Shown: positions 18,237 through 27,581 of the stretch, piece after piece
Position numbering within the stretch: position 1 is the first letter of the stretch
How the letters are laid out: every line of letters begins with the position of its first letter
NCBI GenBank assembly: GCA_021203515.1
Contig: JAJQAY010000119.1
Coordinates: 1-34,834, forward strand
Length of the DNA: 34,834 nt
Source: Bacteroides sp.
GTDB taxonomy: Bacteria; Bacteroidota; Bacteroidia; Bacteroidales; Bacteroidaceae
Direction of reading: 5' to 3'
Program-made: the position numbers and the translations under genes
Notes under the pieces: generated by a model
Databases searched by the model: none
What the model was told of the DNA's origin: nothing
What the model saw: the letters and a program-made list of their open reading frames with translations, nothing else

Positions 18237-19217
18237 ATGGAAAATAGCAAAACAGATAAATCTTTGTTTCGTCGCTACCTGGATGATTTATATACGACGG
18301 AAGATGCTCGCAATTTGATGGACGAACTGGATGGGGCGGAACATGGCGATGTGTTTGACGAACTTGCCACTGATGTCTGGGAAGAGTCGGCAACACAGCA
18401 ACCGCTGACCGACCTTGAGCGGGAACAGTATAAGAAAGAAGCGCGGATGTTACTGAAACACGTTGAGCATAAAAAGCGTATGTGGTTTCGTCGCATAGCT
18501 GTGACGGTTGCAAGTACGGCAGCAATACTTTGCCTTGCTTTCGGCGGCATCAGTTATTTTAAATATATAGATGGGCAGCAGGTGTCCTATCTTGAAGTCT
18601 CCACTTCCTATGGCGAACATAAACTAATCCACTTGCCCGACGGCACACAACTAACTCTGAATTCCTGTTCCCGTGTGCAATATCCGGACCATTTTGCAGA
18701 TAAAGAACGTAGAGTGAAATTGGAAGGTGAAGGATATTTCCGTGTCTCTCATAATGAAAAGCAACCTTTCATTGTCAATACGCACCATTTTGATGTACGT
18801 GTGCTAGGCACTTGCTTCGACATCAAATCTTATCTTTCGGATGAGATTGTTTCCGTAGATGTGGAGAGCGGTAAAGTCCAGGTAGATTTGCCCGAAGCCA
18901 TGATGCGTTTGCAGGGCAAAGAGCAAATATTTATCAATACCATCTCCGGAGAATATAATAAGCGGCATGACGAACGGACGGTAGCGGTTTGGCGAAAAGG
19001 CGGTCTGCGTTTCAACAGTACTCCGATACGTGACGTGGCCAAGGAGTTGGAACGTGTATATCATTGCCATATAACTTTTGCGGAAGGACAGGAATTTAAT
19101 AACCTGATTTCCGGTGAACATGACAACAAGAGTCTGGAAGCTGTATTGAAGTCTATTGAATATACAAGCGGTATTCGTTATAAGAAAGAAGGAAACCGGT
19201 TGTTGCTGTATAAATAG
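18237..19217 (+). CDS. FecR-family anti-sigma factor
   Basis: 326 aa. Seen: an N-terminal cytoplasmic part (about 1-80) that would hold the sigma factor; one transmembrane helix at about 84-106 (RRIAVTVASTAAILCLAFGG); a periplasmic FecR domain at about 115-225 (LPDGTQLTLNSCSRVQYPDHF, VKLEGEGYFRVSHNEKQPF, VRVLGTCFDIKSY); and a C-terminal DUF4974 domain at about 250-325 (RFNSTPIRDVAKELERVY). Known: it relays a signal from the STN domain of the partner SusC to the ECF sigma. Intact, between the sigma and susC genes. Confidence 0.93.
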   Translation: MENSKTDKSLFRRYLDDLYTTEDARNLMDELDGAEHGDVFDELATDVWEESATQQPLTDLEREQYKKEARMLLKHVEHKKRMWFRRIAVTVASTAAILCLAFGGISYFKYIDGQQVSYLEVSTSYGEHKLIHLPDGTQLTLNSCSRVQYPDHFADKERRVKLEGEGYFRVSHNEKQPFIVNTHHFDVRVLGTCFDIKSYLSDEIVSVDVESGKVQVDLPEAMMRLQGKEQIFINTISGEYNKRHDERTVAVWRKGGLRFNSTPIRDVAKELERVYHCHITFAEGQEFNNLISGEHDNKSLEAVLKSIEYTSGIRYKKEGNRLLLYK

Positions 19218-19235
19218 TGAAAATATATTAATGCA

Positions 19236-19265
19236 ACCCTAGCTACTTACTACAAGTGTGTATTA
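19236..19265 (+). promoter_or_regulatory. Candidate ECF-sigma promoter of susC
   Basis: ACCCTAG (19236-19242), 13 bases, then GTGTGTATTA (19256-19265): identical boxes and spacing to those before fecR, also preceded by TGCA. It would give the susC transcript a leader of roughly 200 bases. Confidence 0.6.
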
Positions 19266-19331
19266 TATATATTCCCGGAATACTAATAAAAAACAGTCAA
19301 TCATGAAAGCACCCTCTTAGTTTATAAAAAA

Positions 19332-19361
19332 ATAGGAGCTATCTCTCAGAGAAGCCCCTAT
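19332..19361 (+). other. Hairpin in the susC leader
   Basis: ATAGGAGCT (19332-19340) pairs with AGCCCCTAT (19353-19361) with one mismatch, and TCTCT/AGAGA extends the stem inward. There is no T-run after it, so it is not a standard terminator. A five-codon ORF (M-K-A-P-S, 19303-19320) lies just upstream. It may be a post-transcriptional control element. Confidence 0.45.
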
Positions 19362-19471
19362 CCTGTAATCCGGACGGATATTCATTCGTTTCGACCCGTG
19401 TGAATAACGTATCGCGACATTACAATCCTTGGTTTTTAATAATTTATTCAATTACTAAAACATGCAAATCT

Positions 19472-22400
19472 ATGAATAATCCTTTGAATACTAAAAGAAA
19501 AGGTAGAAACATGCGTTTCTTTTTAGCTTTTTTGCTATTCGTTGGCTTGTTGTTTACATTTAACAATGCCTATGCTCAGGATGGAAAAAAGATAACAATC
19601 AATGTTCAGGACGAACCTATTGGGAATGTTTTCAACCAATTGGCTAAGTTGACGGGAGTTAAGTTCTTCTATGATCAGGAAGTGGTGGCCGGAGTGCCCC
19701 ATGTATTACTGAATGTTAAGAACGCTCCTTTAGAAACTGTTTTGAGTGAGATAGCCAAACAGACAAAGTTGTATTTCTATAGAAATGACAATACCATTTC
19801 GGTAAGTATAAAGCCAGCGGAAGTTGCCGGGAATGCGGTGCGAAGAATAAATCTTTCCGGTAATGTTGTCGATGAAAAAGGGGAGGCGGTGATTGGTGCC
19901 AGTATTGTGGTGGATGGAACCACACAGGGGACTATCACCAATATCGACGGTGCCTATAACTTGCCGGATGTAGCGGAAAATGCAACGGTGACTATATCAT
20001 ATGTCGGCTATATACCGCAAAATTTTGCAGCCGGAGACAAGACTTTGGCAAAGATTGTATTGAAAGAAGACAGCGAGCAGTTGGAAGAAGTGGTCGTTGT
20101 GGGATATGGTACGGTGAAGAAGCGCGATTTGACCGGTTCGGTGGCATCTTTAAATTCGGAAACGATTACGGCCGTTCCCACTACTACTGCGGTAGAGGCC
20201 TTGCAGGGACGTGCTTCGGGTGTGGTTGTTTCCACCTCCAATTGGTCTCCGGGAGCATCTCCCAGTGTCCTGATACGTGGCAAGCGTTCCATCAACGCCA
20301 GCAATGACCCGTTGTTTGTGGTAGACGGCATTCCTGTGACGGGCGGTGTGGGAGAAATCAGTCCGTCCGACATAGAGTCTATGGAAGTGTTGAAGGATGC
20401 TTCGGCCACGGCAATTTATGGTTCGCGTGGAGTCAACGGTGTCATCATCATCACTACCAAGCAAGGAAAAGAAGGACGAACACATGTAGATTATAATGGA
20501 TATGTAGGTATCCAGACCATTCAGAATAAACTGGATTTGATGGACGGTGCGGAGTATGCCGAATATACCCGCGAAGCATACAGAAATAGTACGGGGCCAA
20601 TAAGTATCTGTCTGACGTGCCCAATAAAGAACAGGACATGCTGTTGCCCATGTTTAAGCAAGACCCCTATGTGCTGAAGTCTGTGATGATGGCTTATGAC
20701 GAAAACGGCAATTATGACCCTTCTAAAATGCGCTCCTTCAACTGGTTCGACCAGGTTACCCGTACCGGCATCGTGACCGACCACCAAGTAAACGTAAGAG
20801 GTGGCGGAGCAAAAAACGAGCTTCATGGCTTCCGCTACTTATAATAAGACGGAAGGTATCATGAAAGACCAGGATTATAAGCGCTATTCCATTCGTTTCA
20901 ACATCAACCATAATATTAATAAGTATGTCAAGATAGGCGGCCAGATACAATTCTCGCACTCCGTACAAAACCGGGGGAGCGGGATGGAAACCGACATGCA
21001 TCTGTACCGCATCGCTCCATTGGGACGTTTCCAGAATGAGGACGGTACTTATCCCGGTCTGGTGGGCGGCGACTCACAAATGTACAATCCTTTGATGAAT
21101 ATGGTGGATGGCGCGGTAGACCGTCCGTTGAAGAACAGCCGCTTCCTGGGTAGTTATTATGCCGACATCAAGCTTCCGGTGGAAGGACTGAGTTTCCGTT
21201 CTAATTTCGGTATCGACTCGCGCACGGAGCAGGATTATGAATACTATGCTTCTGCCACGACGGAGCGCCAGAATGGTAATTCTTACGCTTCGAATGTGGT
21301 GACGAAATATACCATGTTTACTTGGGAAAACTGCTTCTCTTACAACCACGACTTCAACAACAAACATTCCCTGGGAGTGACGTTGCTGCAATCCATTCAG
21401 CAGGACTTGTCGGAAAACCTCAGTGGGGAAGTGCAGAAGCTGCCCTCGGATATTCTAAAATACTACGACCTGTCTTCCGGCCTGATGATTGACGGAGTGG
21501 GCAGTAACTATATCAAGTGGAACATGGCCTCTTTTATGGGACATATCAATTACGGATACCTGGGCAGGTATCTGTTGACCGTGTCTGCCCGCTATGACGG
21601 TTCTTCTCGTTTGGCAGAGGGGCATAAGTGGGTATTGTTCCCCTCGGCGGCTTTGGCATGGCGCATCAGCGACGAAGCATTCATGCGGAAGATGTCCTGG
21701 TTGGATAATCTGAAACTGCGTGTCGGTTACGGTAAGACGGGGAACTCGGCCGTAGACCCTTATCAGACCAAAGGGCAACTGGCATTGCAACATTATGTGT
21801 TCAACAACGGCGGTTCGGAATACATTGGCTATAGTCCTTCCGTCATGGCAAACAGCCAACTTACTTGGGAGACGACCGACCAATGGAACATAGGACTTGA
21901 TTTCGGTTTCCTGAAGAACCGTATTAACGGCTCGGTAGAACTCTATCTACAGAATACGAAAGACTTGCTTCTGGAACGGCGGTTGCCGGTTGTGTCCGGT
22001 TTCTCTAACGTAATCTCCAACGTCGGCTCTACCCGTAATAAAGGTATTGAAATCACCTTGAATACCCGCAATATAGTGAATAAGAATTTCACATGGGCCA
22101 CAGACCTGACATTCTCCGCCAATAAAGAAGAAATCGTAGAACTGTATAACGGAAAAGTGGATGATATAGGCAGCCTTTGGTTCATAGGGTATCCGATTGA
22201 TGTGTATTACGACTATAAGAAAACCGGCATCTGGCAAAATACTACGGAGGACTTGGCCGAAATGGCAAAGTTCAATGAGAAAGGGGCAAACTTTACTCCC
22301 GGTTCTATCAGGTTGCAAGATGTGGACGGTGACTATAAGATAACGGATAAGGACAAGCAAATCCTGGGAAGTACCCGCCCGAAGTTTGTGGCGAGTATGG

Positions 22401-22831
22401 TTAACAATTTCGAATACAAAGGTTTCGATTTGTCTGTCTTCTTATATGCAAGCGTGGGAGGGATGTTGAAGAATAAAATCGAGTTTATGGAGAAGCCGGG
22501 ACGTGCAAACACCATCAAGCTGGATTATTGGACTCCGAACAATCCCACCAATGCTTTCCCGCGTCCTACGGCTGATGTGGAGAAGCTGGACTATATTTCG
22601 TCTTTAGGGTATGACAAGGCCGATTTCCTGCGCGTAAGGAATATCACATTGGGATATACCTTGCCCGAGAAAGCAAGCAAAAAGATATTGATGGATAAAG
22701 TCCGTCTTTATATCAGTGCAAATAATCCGTTCATCTTTACCGGCTTCACCGGTATAGATCCGGAAGGTGCTAACGGGCGTACTGCGCCTAGCTACAGTAC
22801 TTGGATGTTTGGTATTAATTTGTCTATGTAA
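19472..22831 (+). CDS. SusC-like TonB-dependent transporter with STN signalling domain, two frameshifts
   Basis: About 1,120 aa when rejoined. Outer-membrane channel that imports a substrate with TonB energy. Seen, in order: a signal peptide ending NNAYAQ; an STN domain (ITINVQDEPIGNVFNQLAKL) at about 40-110; a carboxypeptidase-regulatory-like domain (GEAVIGASIVVDGTTQGT); the SusC signature EEVVVVGYGTVKKRDLTGSV; the plug (RGKRSINASNDPLFVVDGIP); and the barrel to 22831. A G is missing near 20595-20599 (text should read ANKYLSDVPNKEQ) and an extra A lies in the run at 20813-20818 (should read AKTSFMASATYN). ATG 19511 is an alternative start. The STN domain fits control by the adjacent FecR/sigma pair. 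Confidence 0.92.
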
Positions 22832-22845
22832 AAAAAACTTGTGGT

Positions 22846-24643
22846 ATGAAAATAACTAAATTATTAGCAATAGTTGCCATCTGGTCAACTTTTGCGGGAT
22901 GTACGGATTGGTTGAGCGAAGACGGTGCTCCCAACTGACTTATGACTATTATGAGACGAAAGAAGGTGTGGATGCTGCCGTCATATCGGCGTATAGCTAT
23001 CTGCGATGGGGATGTGGTGGCGAACGGTTTGACGTACTTACGGAAATGGGTACGGACTTGTTTGTGGCCGGCAGTGACGGAAATTATAAGGCATCGTTCA
23101 ATGCTTATGGTACTCAGTTGAACCCTGATGTGGATATTCTGGACGGAATGTGGGAAATCACTATAAAGGTATCGGTACCGCTAACATTGCAATGGGGCGT
23201 ATCCTTACTTCAGAACTTAGCGAAAGCGAGAAAAAGCAGAGTTATGCGGAAATACAGTTTATACGTGCTTTCCTGTATTTTGATTTGGTACAGCAGTTCG
23301 GTCGCATCCCATTGGTTACGGAGGGCAGTCTGGACGTAAGAACCGACTTCAAGAGAGCCTCTGTTGAAGATGTGTACAAGCAGATTATAACAGACTTGCG
23401 GGCCTGTGTGGATAACCTCTCGCCCACGGCAAGCGAAAAGGGACGTGCCACGAGCTATGCCGCCGCCCATTTGCTGGCAAAGGTTTACCTGACTCGCGGC
23501 AGTGCCGTGAGGGATGCACGCGGACAGCAACCCACGGATATGGATAGCACGTTGTATTACTCGGAGAAGGTTATTAAGGAAGGAAAGGATTATTCGCTGG
23601 TTCCTGATTTTGCAGACTTGTGGGATATTGATAATATGGGCAATTCGGAAGTAATCTTTGCCGTTCAGTTCACCAATAACTCTATCTTCAATGACGGAGG
23701 AAATACGTTCCACCTGTATTGGTTGCCGGTATATGACGACGAACCGGGCATGCAGCGCGACATCTTCTACGGACGTCCTTACAAGCGTTTCAGGCCAAGC
23801 GAGAAAACATTGTTCCAGTTGTTCGACCGCAAGAATGACTCACGTTTCTATAAAAGTTTCCGTTGGGTGTTCCTGTCGAACAATGCGAAGACTATTCCTA
23901 CATGGAAGGAGTTGAAAGACGACTCCGAAACGTATATTTCACGCCTGACCCTGCCAAGAACCAGATGGCCGGGAAGCGAAGTTCGAACTGGGCGATACCG
24001 CCGTTTATTATACCATCGAGAAGACGGGATTGGGAGGGCAAAGTCTGGATATGAAGAAACTGCGTGCCGACAAGAAGCATGTTTATTATCCCTATGAAAT
24101 GCACGACTTGAAGCATTATCCTAATCTGATAAAGCACATGGCTCCCAACCGTCCGTCGGTTGCAGAAAGAGCATCTTCCAGCGAATGGGTTCGTATGCGC
24201 TTGGGTGAAACCTATCTGATTGCGGCGGAAGCGGCAGGCAGAAAAGGCGATTATGCTTTAGCGGCTACTTATCTGAACGTGGTGCGCGAGCGTGCGGCAT
24301 GGCATAAGGATGAAGCCAAGGCACCCCAATATTACACAATCGAAGGAGGAGAGAACGATACGGACAGCACATTCCCCGAGATAAAAGTTACCGAGGAACA
24401 GTTGCGTAGTTCGGATTTCGTTAGCTTCATGTTGGACGAGCGTGGACGTGAGTTGCTTGGTGAACTTGCCGTTGGGAGGACTTGGTGCGCACCGAGAAGT
24501 TCTATGACTGGGTGAAACAGTACAATTCGGATGCAAAGGGCTTGAAGGAATATCATAAGTTGCATCCTATTCCTCAAACACATATTGACCGTTTGAAACC
24601 GGCAGGCGAGGTCAGCGAGGAACAAAATGAAGGATACTATTAA
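22846..24643 (+). CDS. SusD-like surface lipoprotein, five frameshifts
   Basis: About 600 aa when rejoined. It is the lid that binds substrate over the SusC channel. Seen: a lipoprotein signal with lipobox FAGC at residues 17-20; EGVDAAVISAYSYLRWG; QFIRAFLYFDLVQQFGRIPLVTEG, the SusD hallmark; SYAAAHLLAKVYLTRG; RLGETYLIAAEAAGRKG; and RWEDLVRTEKFYDWVKQYN near the end. One base is missing at each of about 22932 (CCC run), 23155 (AAA run), 23930, 23978 and 24466. All five are deletions. Directly follows susC (14 bp gap). The substrate cannot be read from sequence. Confidence 0.88.
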
Positions 24644-24673
24644 TAGAGTTCGTTATTGATTAAAAGTATAATT

Positions 24674-25576
24674 ATGAGGAATTTAAGGATTTGTATACCC
24701 CTGCTTCTACTGCTTCTCCAGGTAGGAGCATGGGCACAGCAGACAAATAGGGTAGACACCATCCGCGAAAAGCTATTCGACCCGAATAGCCGTGAGGTAT
24801 TGGTTGCTTCCCATCGGGGTGACTGGCGGAATGCCTGTGAGAATTCTGTAGAGGCTGTGGAGAATGCCATCCGTATGGGGGTTGATATTGTGGAGATAGA
24901 CTTGGGGCGTACTAAAGACGGCGAGTTGATAGTGATGCACGATGATAAAGTAGACCGAACCACCACCGGAAAAGGCTATATAAAGGATTTGACCTTAGCC
25001 GAAATCAAGCAGTTGAGGCTGCGCAACGGGTGCAACATCCGGACAATCTATAAAGTCCCTACTTTGGAGGAAGTGTTGCTGGTGGCAAAAGGCCGGGTGA
25101 TGCTGAACCTGGATAAGGCTTTCGACTGCTTCGACCAGGTGTATGAATTGCTTGAAAAGACGGAAACCACCAATCTGGTAATCATGAAAAGCGATACTCC
25201 TGCCGAAGAGGTGAAGCGTGATTACGGCAAATACCTGGATAAAGTGGTCTTCATGCCGAAGGTTAACCTGGATGGGGAAGATGCTATCCGGAAGCTGAAT
25301 GACTATCTCCGGGTGCTGAAGCCGGTTGCCATAGAATTCAAGTTTGCCCATGACACCAATCAGTTGCCTTATGAGGTGAAGAAGTTGATGACGGGCAAGT
25401 CTCACATATGGTATAATACGTTGTGGGACACCCATGTCGGCGGACATGACGATGATTGTTCGTTGGTAGACCCGGATAAGGGCTACGGCTACCTGATAGA
25501 CAATCTGGGCGCTACCATTCTGCAAACGGATCGTCCGGCCTATCTGATTGGTTATTTGAAGCATAAATCGAAATAG
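24674..25576 (+). CDS. Secreted glycerophosphodiester phosphodiesterase family protein
   Basis: 300 aa from the ATG at 24674. Seen: a signal peptide (cleavage near GAWAQ); VASHRGDWRNACENSVEAV with the catalytic HRGD and EN; VDIVEIDLGRTKDGELIVMHDDKVDRTTTGKG with the metal-binding E-x-D and second catalytic His; and PTLEEVLLVAKGRVMLNLDK. This is the GDPD fold. It splits glycerophosphodiesters into an alcohol and sn-glycerol-3-phosphate. It starts 30 bp after susD in the same direction and is probably cotranscribed. It may define the substrate class of the SusCD system. Intact. Confidence 0.9.
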   Translation: MRNLRICIPLLLLLLQVGAWAQQTNRVDTIREKLFDPNSREVLVASHRGDWRNACENSVEAVENAIRMGVDIVEIDLGRTKDGELIVMHDDKVDRTTTGKGYIKDLTLAEIKQLRLRNGCNIRTIYKVPTLEEVLLVAKGRVMLNLDKAFDCFDQVYELLEKTETTNLVIMKSDTPAEEVKRDYGKYLDKVVFMPKVNLDGEDAIRKLNDYLRVLKPVAIEFKFAHDTNQLPYEVKKLMTGKSHIWYNTLWDTHVGGHDDDCSLVDPDKGYGYLIDNLGATILQTDRPAYLIGYLKHKSK

Positions 25577-25664
25577 GTATCCGGCAAACCGCAACTTCTT
25601 CGTTGAAATCTTGCCTGTTCTTGCATTATTTGTTTTCTTTGTGGAAACAAAAGATGAAGACGGT

Positions 25665-26156
25665 ATGAAAAAGATTATCAATCCCTGGAAAGATATGGAA
25701 GGCTATAATTGCTTCGGTTGTTCCCCCGACAATGAGTCGGGGGTGAGAATGGAGTTCTACGAGGACGGAGATGAAGTGATAAGTATCTGGAAGCCGAGGC
25801 CCGAATATCAGGGCTGGCTGAATACGTTGCATGGCGGCATTCAGTCGGTGTTGCTGGACGAGATTTGCGGTTGGGTAGTGTTCCGCAAGCTACAGACTGG
25901 CGGGGTGGCGTCGAAAATGGAGACGCGCCTCCGCAAGTCTATATCGACGAAAGACACGCATGTGGTGCTGCGTGCCTCCCTGCGCGAACAGAAACGTAAT
26001 ATTGCCGTAATAGAGGCGCGGCTCTACAATAGCGAAGGAGAACTCTGCACGGAAGCCATCTGCACCTACTTCACTTTCCCCAGGGAGAAGGCGGAGAAGG
26101 AGATGTGTTTTCATCACTGCGATGTGGAGCCGGAAGAGATATTGCCGTTAATTTGA
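25665..26156 (+). CDS. Hotdog-fold thioesterase (PaaI type)
   Basis: 163 aa from the ATG at 25665 (MKKIINPWKDMEGYNCFGC). An upstream in-frame start at 25611 adds a hydrophobic stretch not expected in this cytoplasmic family. Seen: NCFGCSPDNESGVRMEFYEDG; the active-site region GWLNTLHGGIQSVLLDE, where HGG and the acidic residue match PaaI-type acyl-CoA thioesterases; and AICTYFTFP. The physiological substrate is unknown. Stands alone between the GDPD gene and the his promoter. Confidence 0.83.
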   Translation: MKKIINPWKDMEGYNCFGCSPDNESGVRMEFYEDGDEVISIWKPRPEYQGWLNTLHGGIQSVLLDEICGWVVFRKLQTGGVASKMETRLRKSISTKDTHVVLRASLREQKRNIAVIEARLYNSEGELCTEAICTYFTFPREKAEKEMCFHHCDVEPEEILPLI

Positions 26157-26186
26157 AAGAAAAAAACAAACTTTTTGTGATAATTC

Positions 26187-26218
26187 TTTGGCAGTTTGAA
26201 ACGAAACGTTTACTTTTG
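26187..26218 (+). promoter_or_regulatory. Promoter of the histidine operon
   Basis: TTTG (26187-26190), 20 bases, then TACTTTTG (26211-26218): an exact match to the Bacteroides consensus. The start site should be near 26225, about 13 bases before the leader-peptide ATG. Confidence 0.75.
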
Positions 26219-26237
26219 TCGCATTAGAATAAAGAAT

Positions 26238-26285
26238 ATGAAGATTAACGCTACACATCATCACCATCATCATCCTGACGAATAG
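26238..26285 (+). CDS. hisL: his operon leader peptide with six consecutive His codons
   Basis: 15 codons: M-K-I-N-A-T, six His, P-D-E, stop TAG. The His run is five CAT and one CAC (26256-26273). It lies between the promoter and a strong terminator, 140 bp before hisG. Known: ribosome stalling at His codons when charged tRNA-His is scarce controls whether the downstream terminator forms. This is textbook his attenuation in a Bacteroides setting. The peptide is not expected to have another function. Confidence 0.93.
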   Translation: MKINATHHHHHHPDE

Positions 26286-26332
26286 CTCGGTGGGCGAATG
26301 AGTGTATATGTATAACGCAAAAACATAAATGA

Positions 26333-26367
26333 CGAGGCTTACCGGATAGGGGTAAGCCTCGTTTTTT
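26333..26367 (+). terminator. his attenuator terminator
   Basis: CGAGGCTTACC (26333-26343) and GGTAAGCCTCG (26351-26361) form a perfect 11-bp stem with a 7-base loop, followed by six T. It lies 47 bp after the leader stop and 58 bp before hisG. I did not find a clear antiterminator partner by eye in 26286-26332. Confidence 0.9.
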
Positions 26368-26425
26368 GTTTTCAGGTATACGCGTTGAAGTGGTAATAAA
26401 GTAATAATTAAATAGTAACAGAGTC

Positions 26426-27277
26426 ATGTTAAGAATTGCAGTACAAGCCAAGGGTCGTCTCTACGACGAGACGATGTCCTTTCTGGAAGAGTCGGACATT
26501 AAGTTGAGTGTCATGAAACGCTCGTTGTTGGTACAGTCTTCCAATTTTCCTATCGAGGTGTTGTTCCTGCGGGATGATGATATTCCGCAGACGGTGGCTA
26601 CGGGAGTGGCCGACATCGGCATCGTAGGCGAAAACGAGTACAGGGAGAAGAACGAGGATGCGGAGATTGTCAAGCGTCTGGGTTTCAGCAAGTGCCGGCT
26701 TTCGCTGGCTATGCCGAAGGACATTGAATATCCCGGTGTGGAGTGGTTCAACGGGAAGAAGATTGCAACGTCCTATCCCGGCATCCTTTCTCGCTATCTG
26801 AAAGAGCAGGGGGTCGATGCGGAGATACACGTCATCACCGGCTCGGTGGAGGTATCGCCGGGCATCGGACTGGCGGATGCGATATTTGATATTGTAAGCT
26901 CCGGCTCCACGCTGGTGAGCAACCGCTTGAAAGAAGTGGAAGTGGTGATGAAGTCCGAAGCGCTGCTGATAGGCAACAAGAACATGAGCGAGGACAAGAA
27001 GGAGGTGCTGCGGGAACTGCTGTTCCGCATGGATGCGGTGAAGACGGCGGAAGACAAGAAGTATGTGCTGATGAATGCTCCGAAGGATAAGTTGGCGGAG
27101 ATTGTTGCCGTGCTTCCGGGCATGAAGAGCCCGACGGTGATGCCGCTGGCGCAGGAAGGCTGGTGCTCGGTACACACGGTGCTCGATGAGAAGTGCTTCT
27201 GGGAGATTATCGGAAAGCTGAAGGCGCTGGGAGCGGAAGGTATTCTGGTGCTGCCGATTGAGAAGATGATTATTTGA
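26426..27277 (+). CDS. hisG: ATP phosphoribosyltransferase, long form
   Basis: 283 aa. First step of histidine synthesis: joins PRPP and ATP. Seen: LRIAVQAKGRLYDET at the N-terminus; GVADIGIVGENEY; IATSYPGILSRYLKEQG; and the PRPP-binding region LADAIFDIVSSGSTLVSNRLKEVE at about 150-172. A C-terminal ACT-like regulatory domain at about 205-283 (MKSPTVMPLAQEGWCSVHTV) marks the long form, which is feedback-inhibited by histidine and needs no HisZ. Controlled by the attenuator upstream. Confidence 0.95.
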   Translation: MLRIAVQAKGRLYDETMSFLEESDIKLSVMKRSLLVQSSNFPIEVLFLRDDDIPQTVATGVADIGIVGENEYREKNEDAEIVKRLGFSKCRLSLAMPKDIEYPGVEWFNGKKIATSYPGILSRYLKEQGVDAEIHVITGSVEVSPGIGLADAIFDIVSSGSTLVSNRLKEVEVVMKSEALLIGNKNMSEDKKEVLRELLFRMDAVKTAEDKKYVLMNAPKDKLAEIVAVLPGMKSPTVMPLAQEGWCSVHTVLDEKCFWEIIGKLKALGAEGILVLPIEKMII

Positions 27278-27395
27278 GAACCCCTCGTTCCCCTGAATGG
27301 GAAGGAGAATAGTTCTTGATATAGTGTGGACGGGGATATACTTGTAATGGGCTGGGTCACGGACTTAAATATTCTCACCCGTATAGTGAGGGGTC

Positions 27396-27482
27396 AAAAC
27401 ACCCGGATGTTTTGGTGTAAAACATCCCTATGTTTTGGTATAAAACATCCGGGTGTTTTAGTGCAAAACATCCGGGTGTTTT
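27396..27482. repeat. Four-unit tandem array of palindromes, period 23 bp, between hisG and hisD
   Basis: 18-bp units start at 27396, 27419, 27442 and 27465, exactly 23 bp apart. The consensus AAAACATCCGGGTGTTTT is palindromic with a CCGG-like centre, and spacers are five bases (GGTGT, GGTAT, AGTGC). Two copies of GCTCAGTCCTA (27487-27497 and 27509-27519, 22 bp apart) follow. No gene is seen in the 304-bp gap, which also holds GGGAGAG...CTCTCCC arms. Confidence 0.95.
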
Positions 27483-27581
27483 GAGGGCTCAGTCCTAGGG
27501 AGAGATGAGCTCAGTCCTAAGGCGGGAGGTACTCTCCCTTACTAAGTACTCATTAATATAATTTAGACTGATATAAAACGT

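Noticed and set aside
20590..20818. Two separate SusC-like genes
   Set aside because: The pieces continue one protein without overlap or loss, and each join needs one base in a homopolymer.
26256..26273. Cloning-vector His-tag contamination
   Set aside because: The run lies in a natural leader peptide with promoter, terminator and hisG in the right order.
27396..27482. CRISPR array or serial terminators
   Set aside because: Units of 18 bp with 5-bp spacers do not fit CRISPR, and no T-runs follow the stems.
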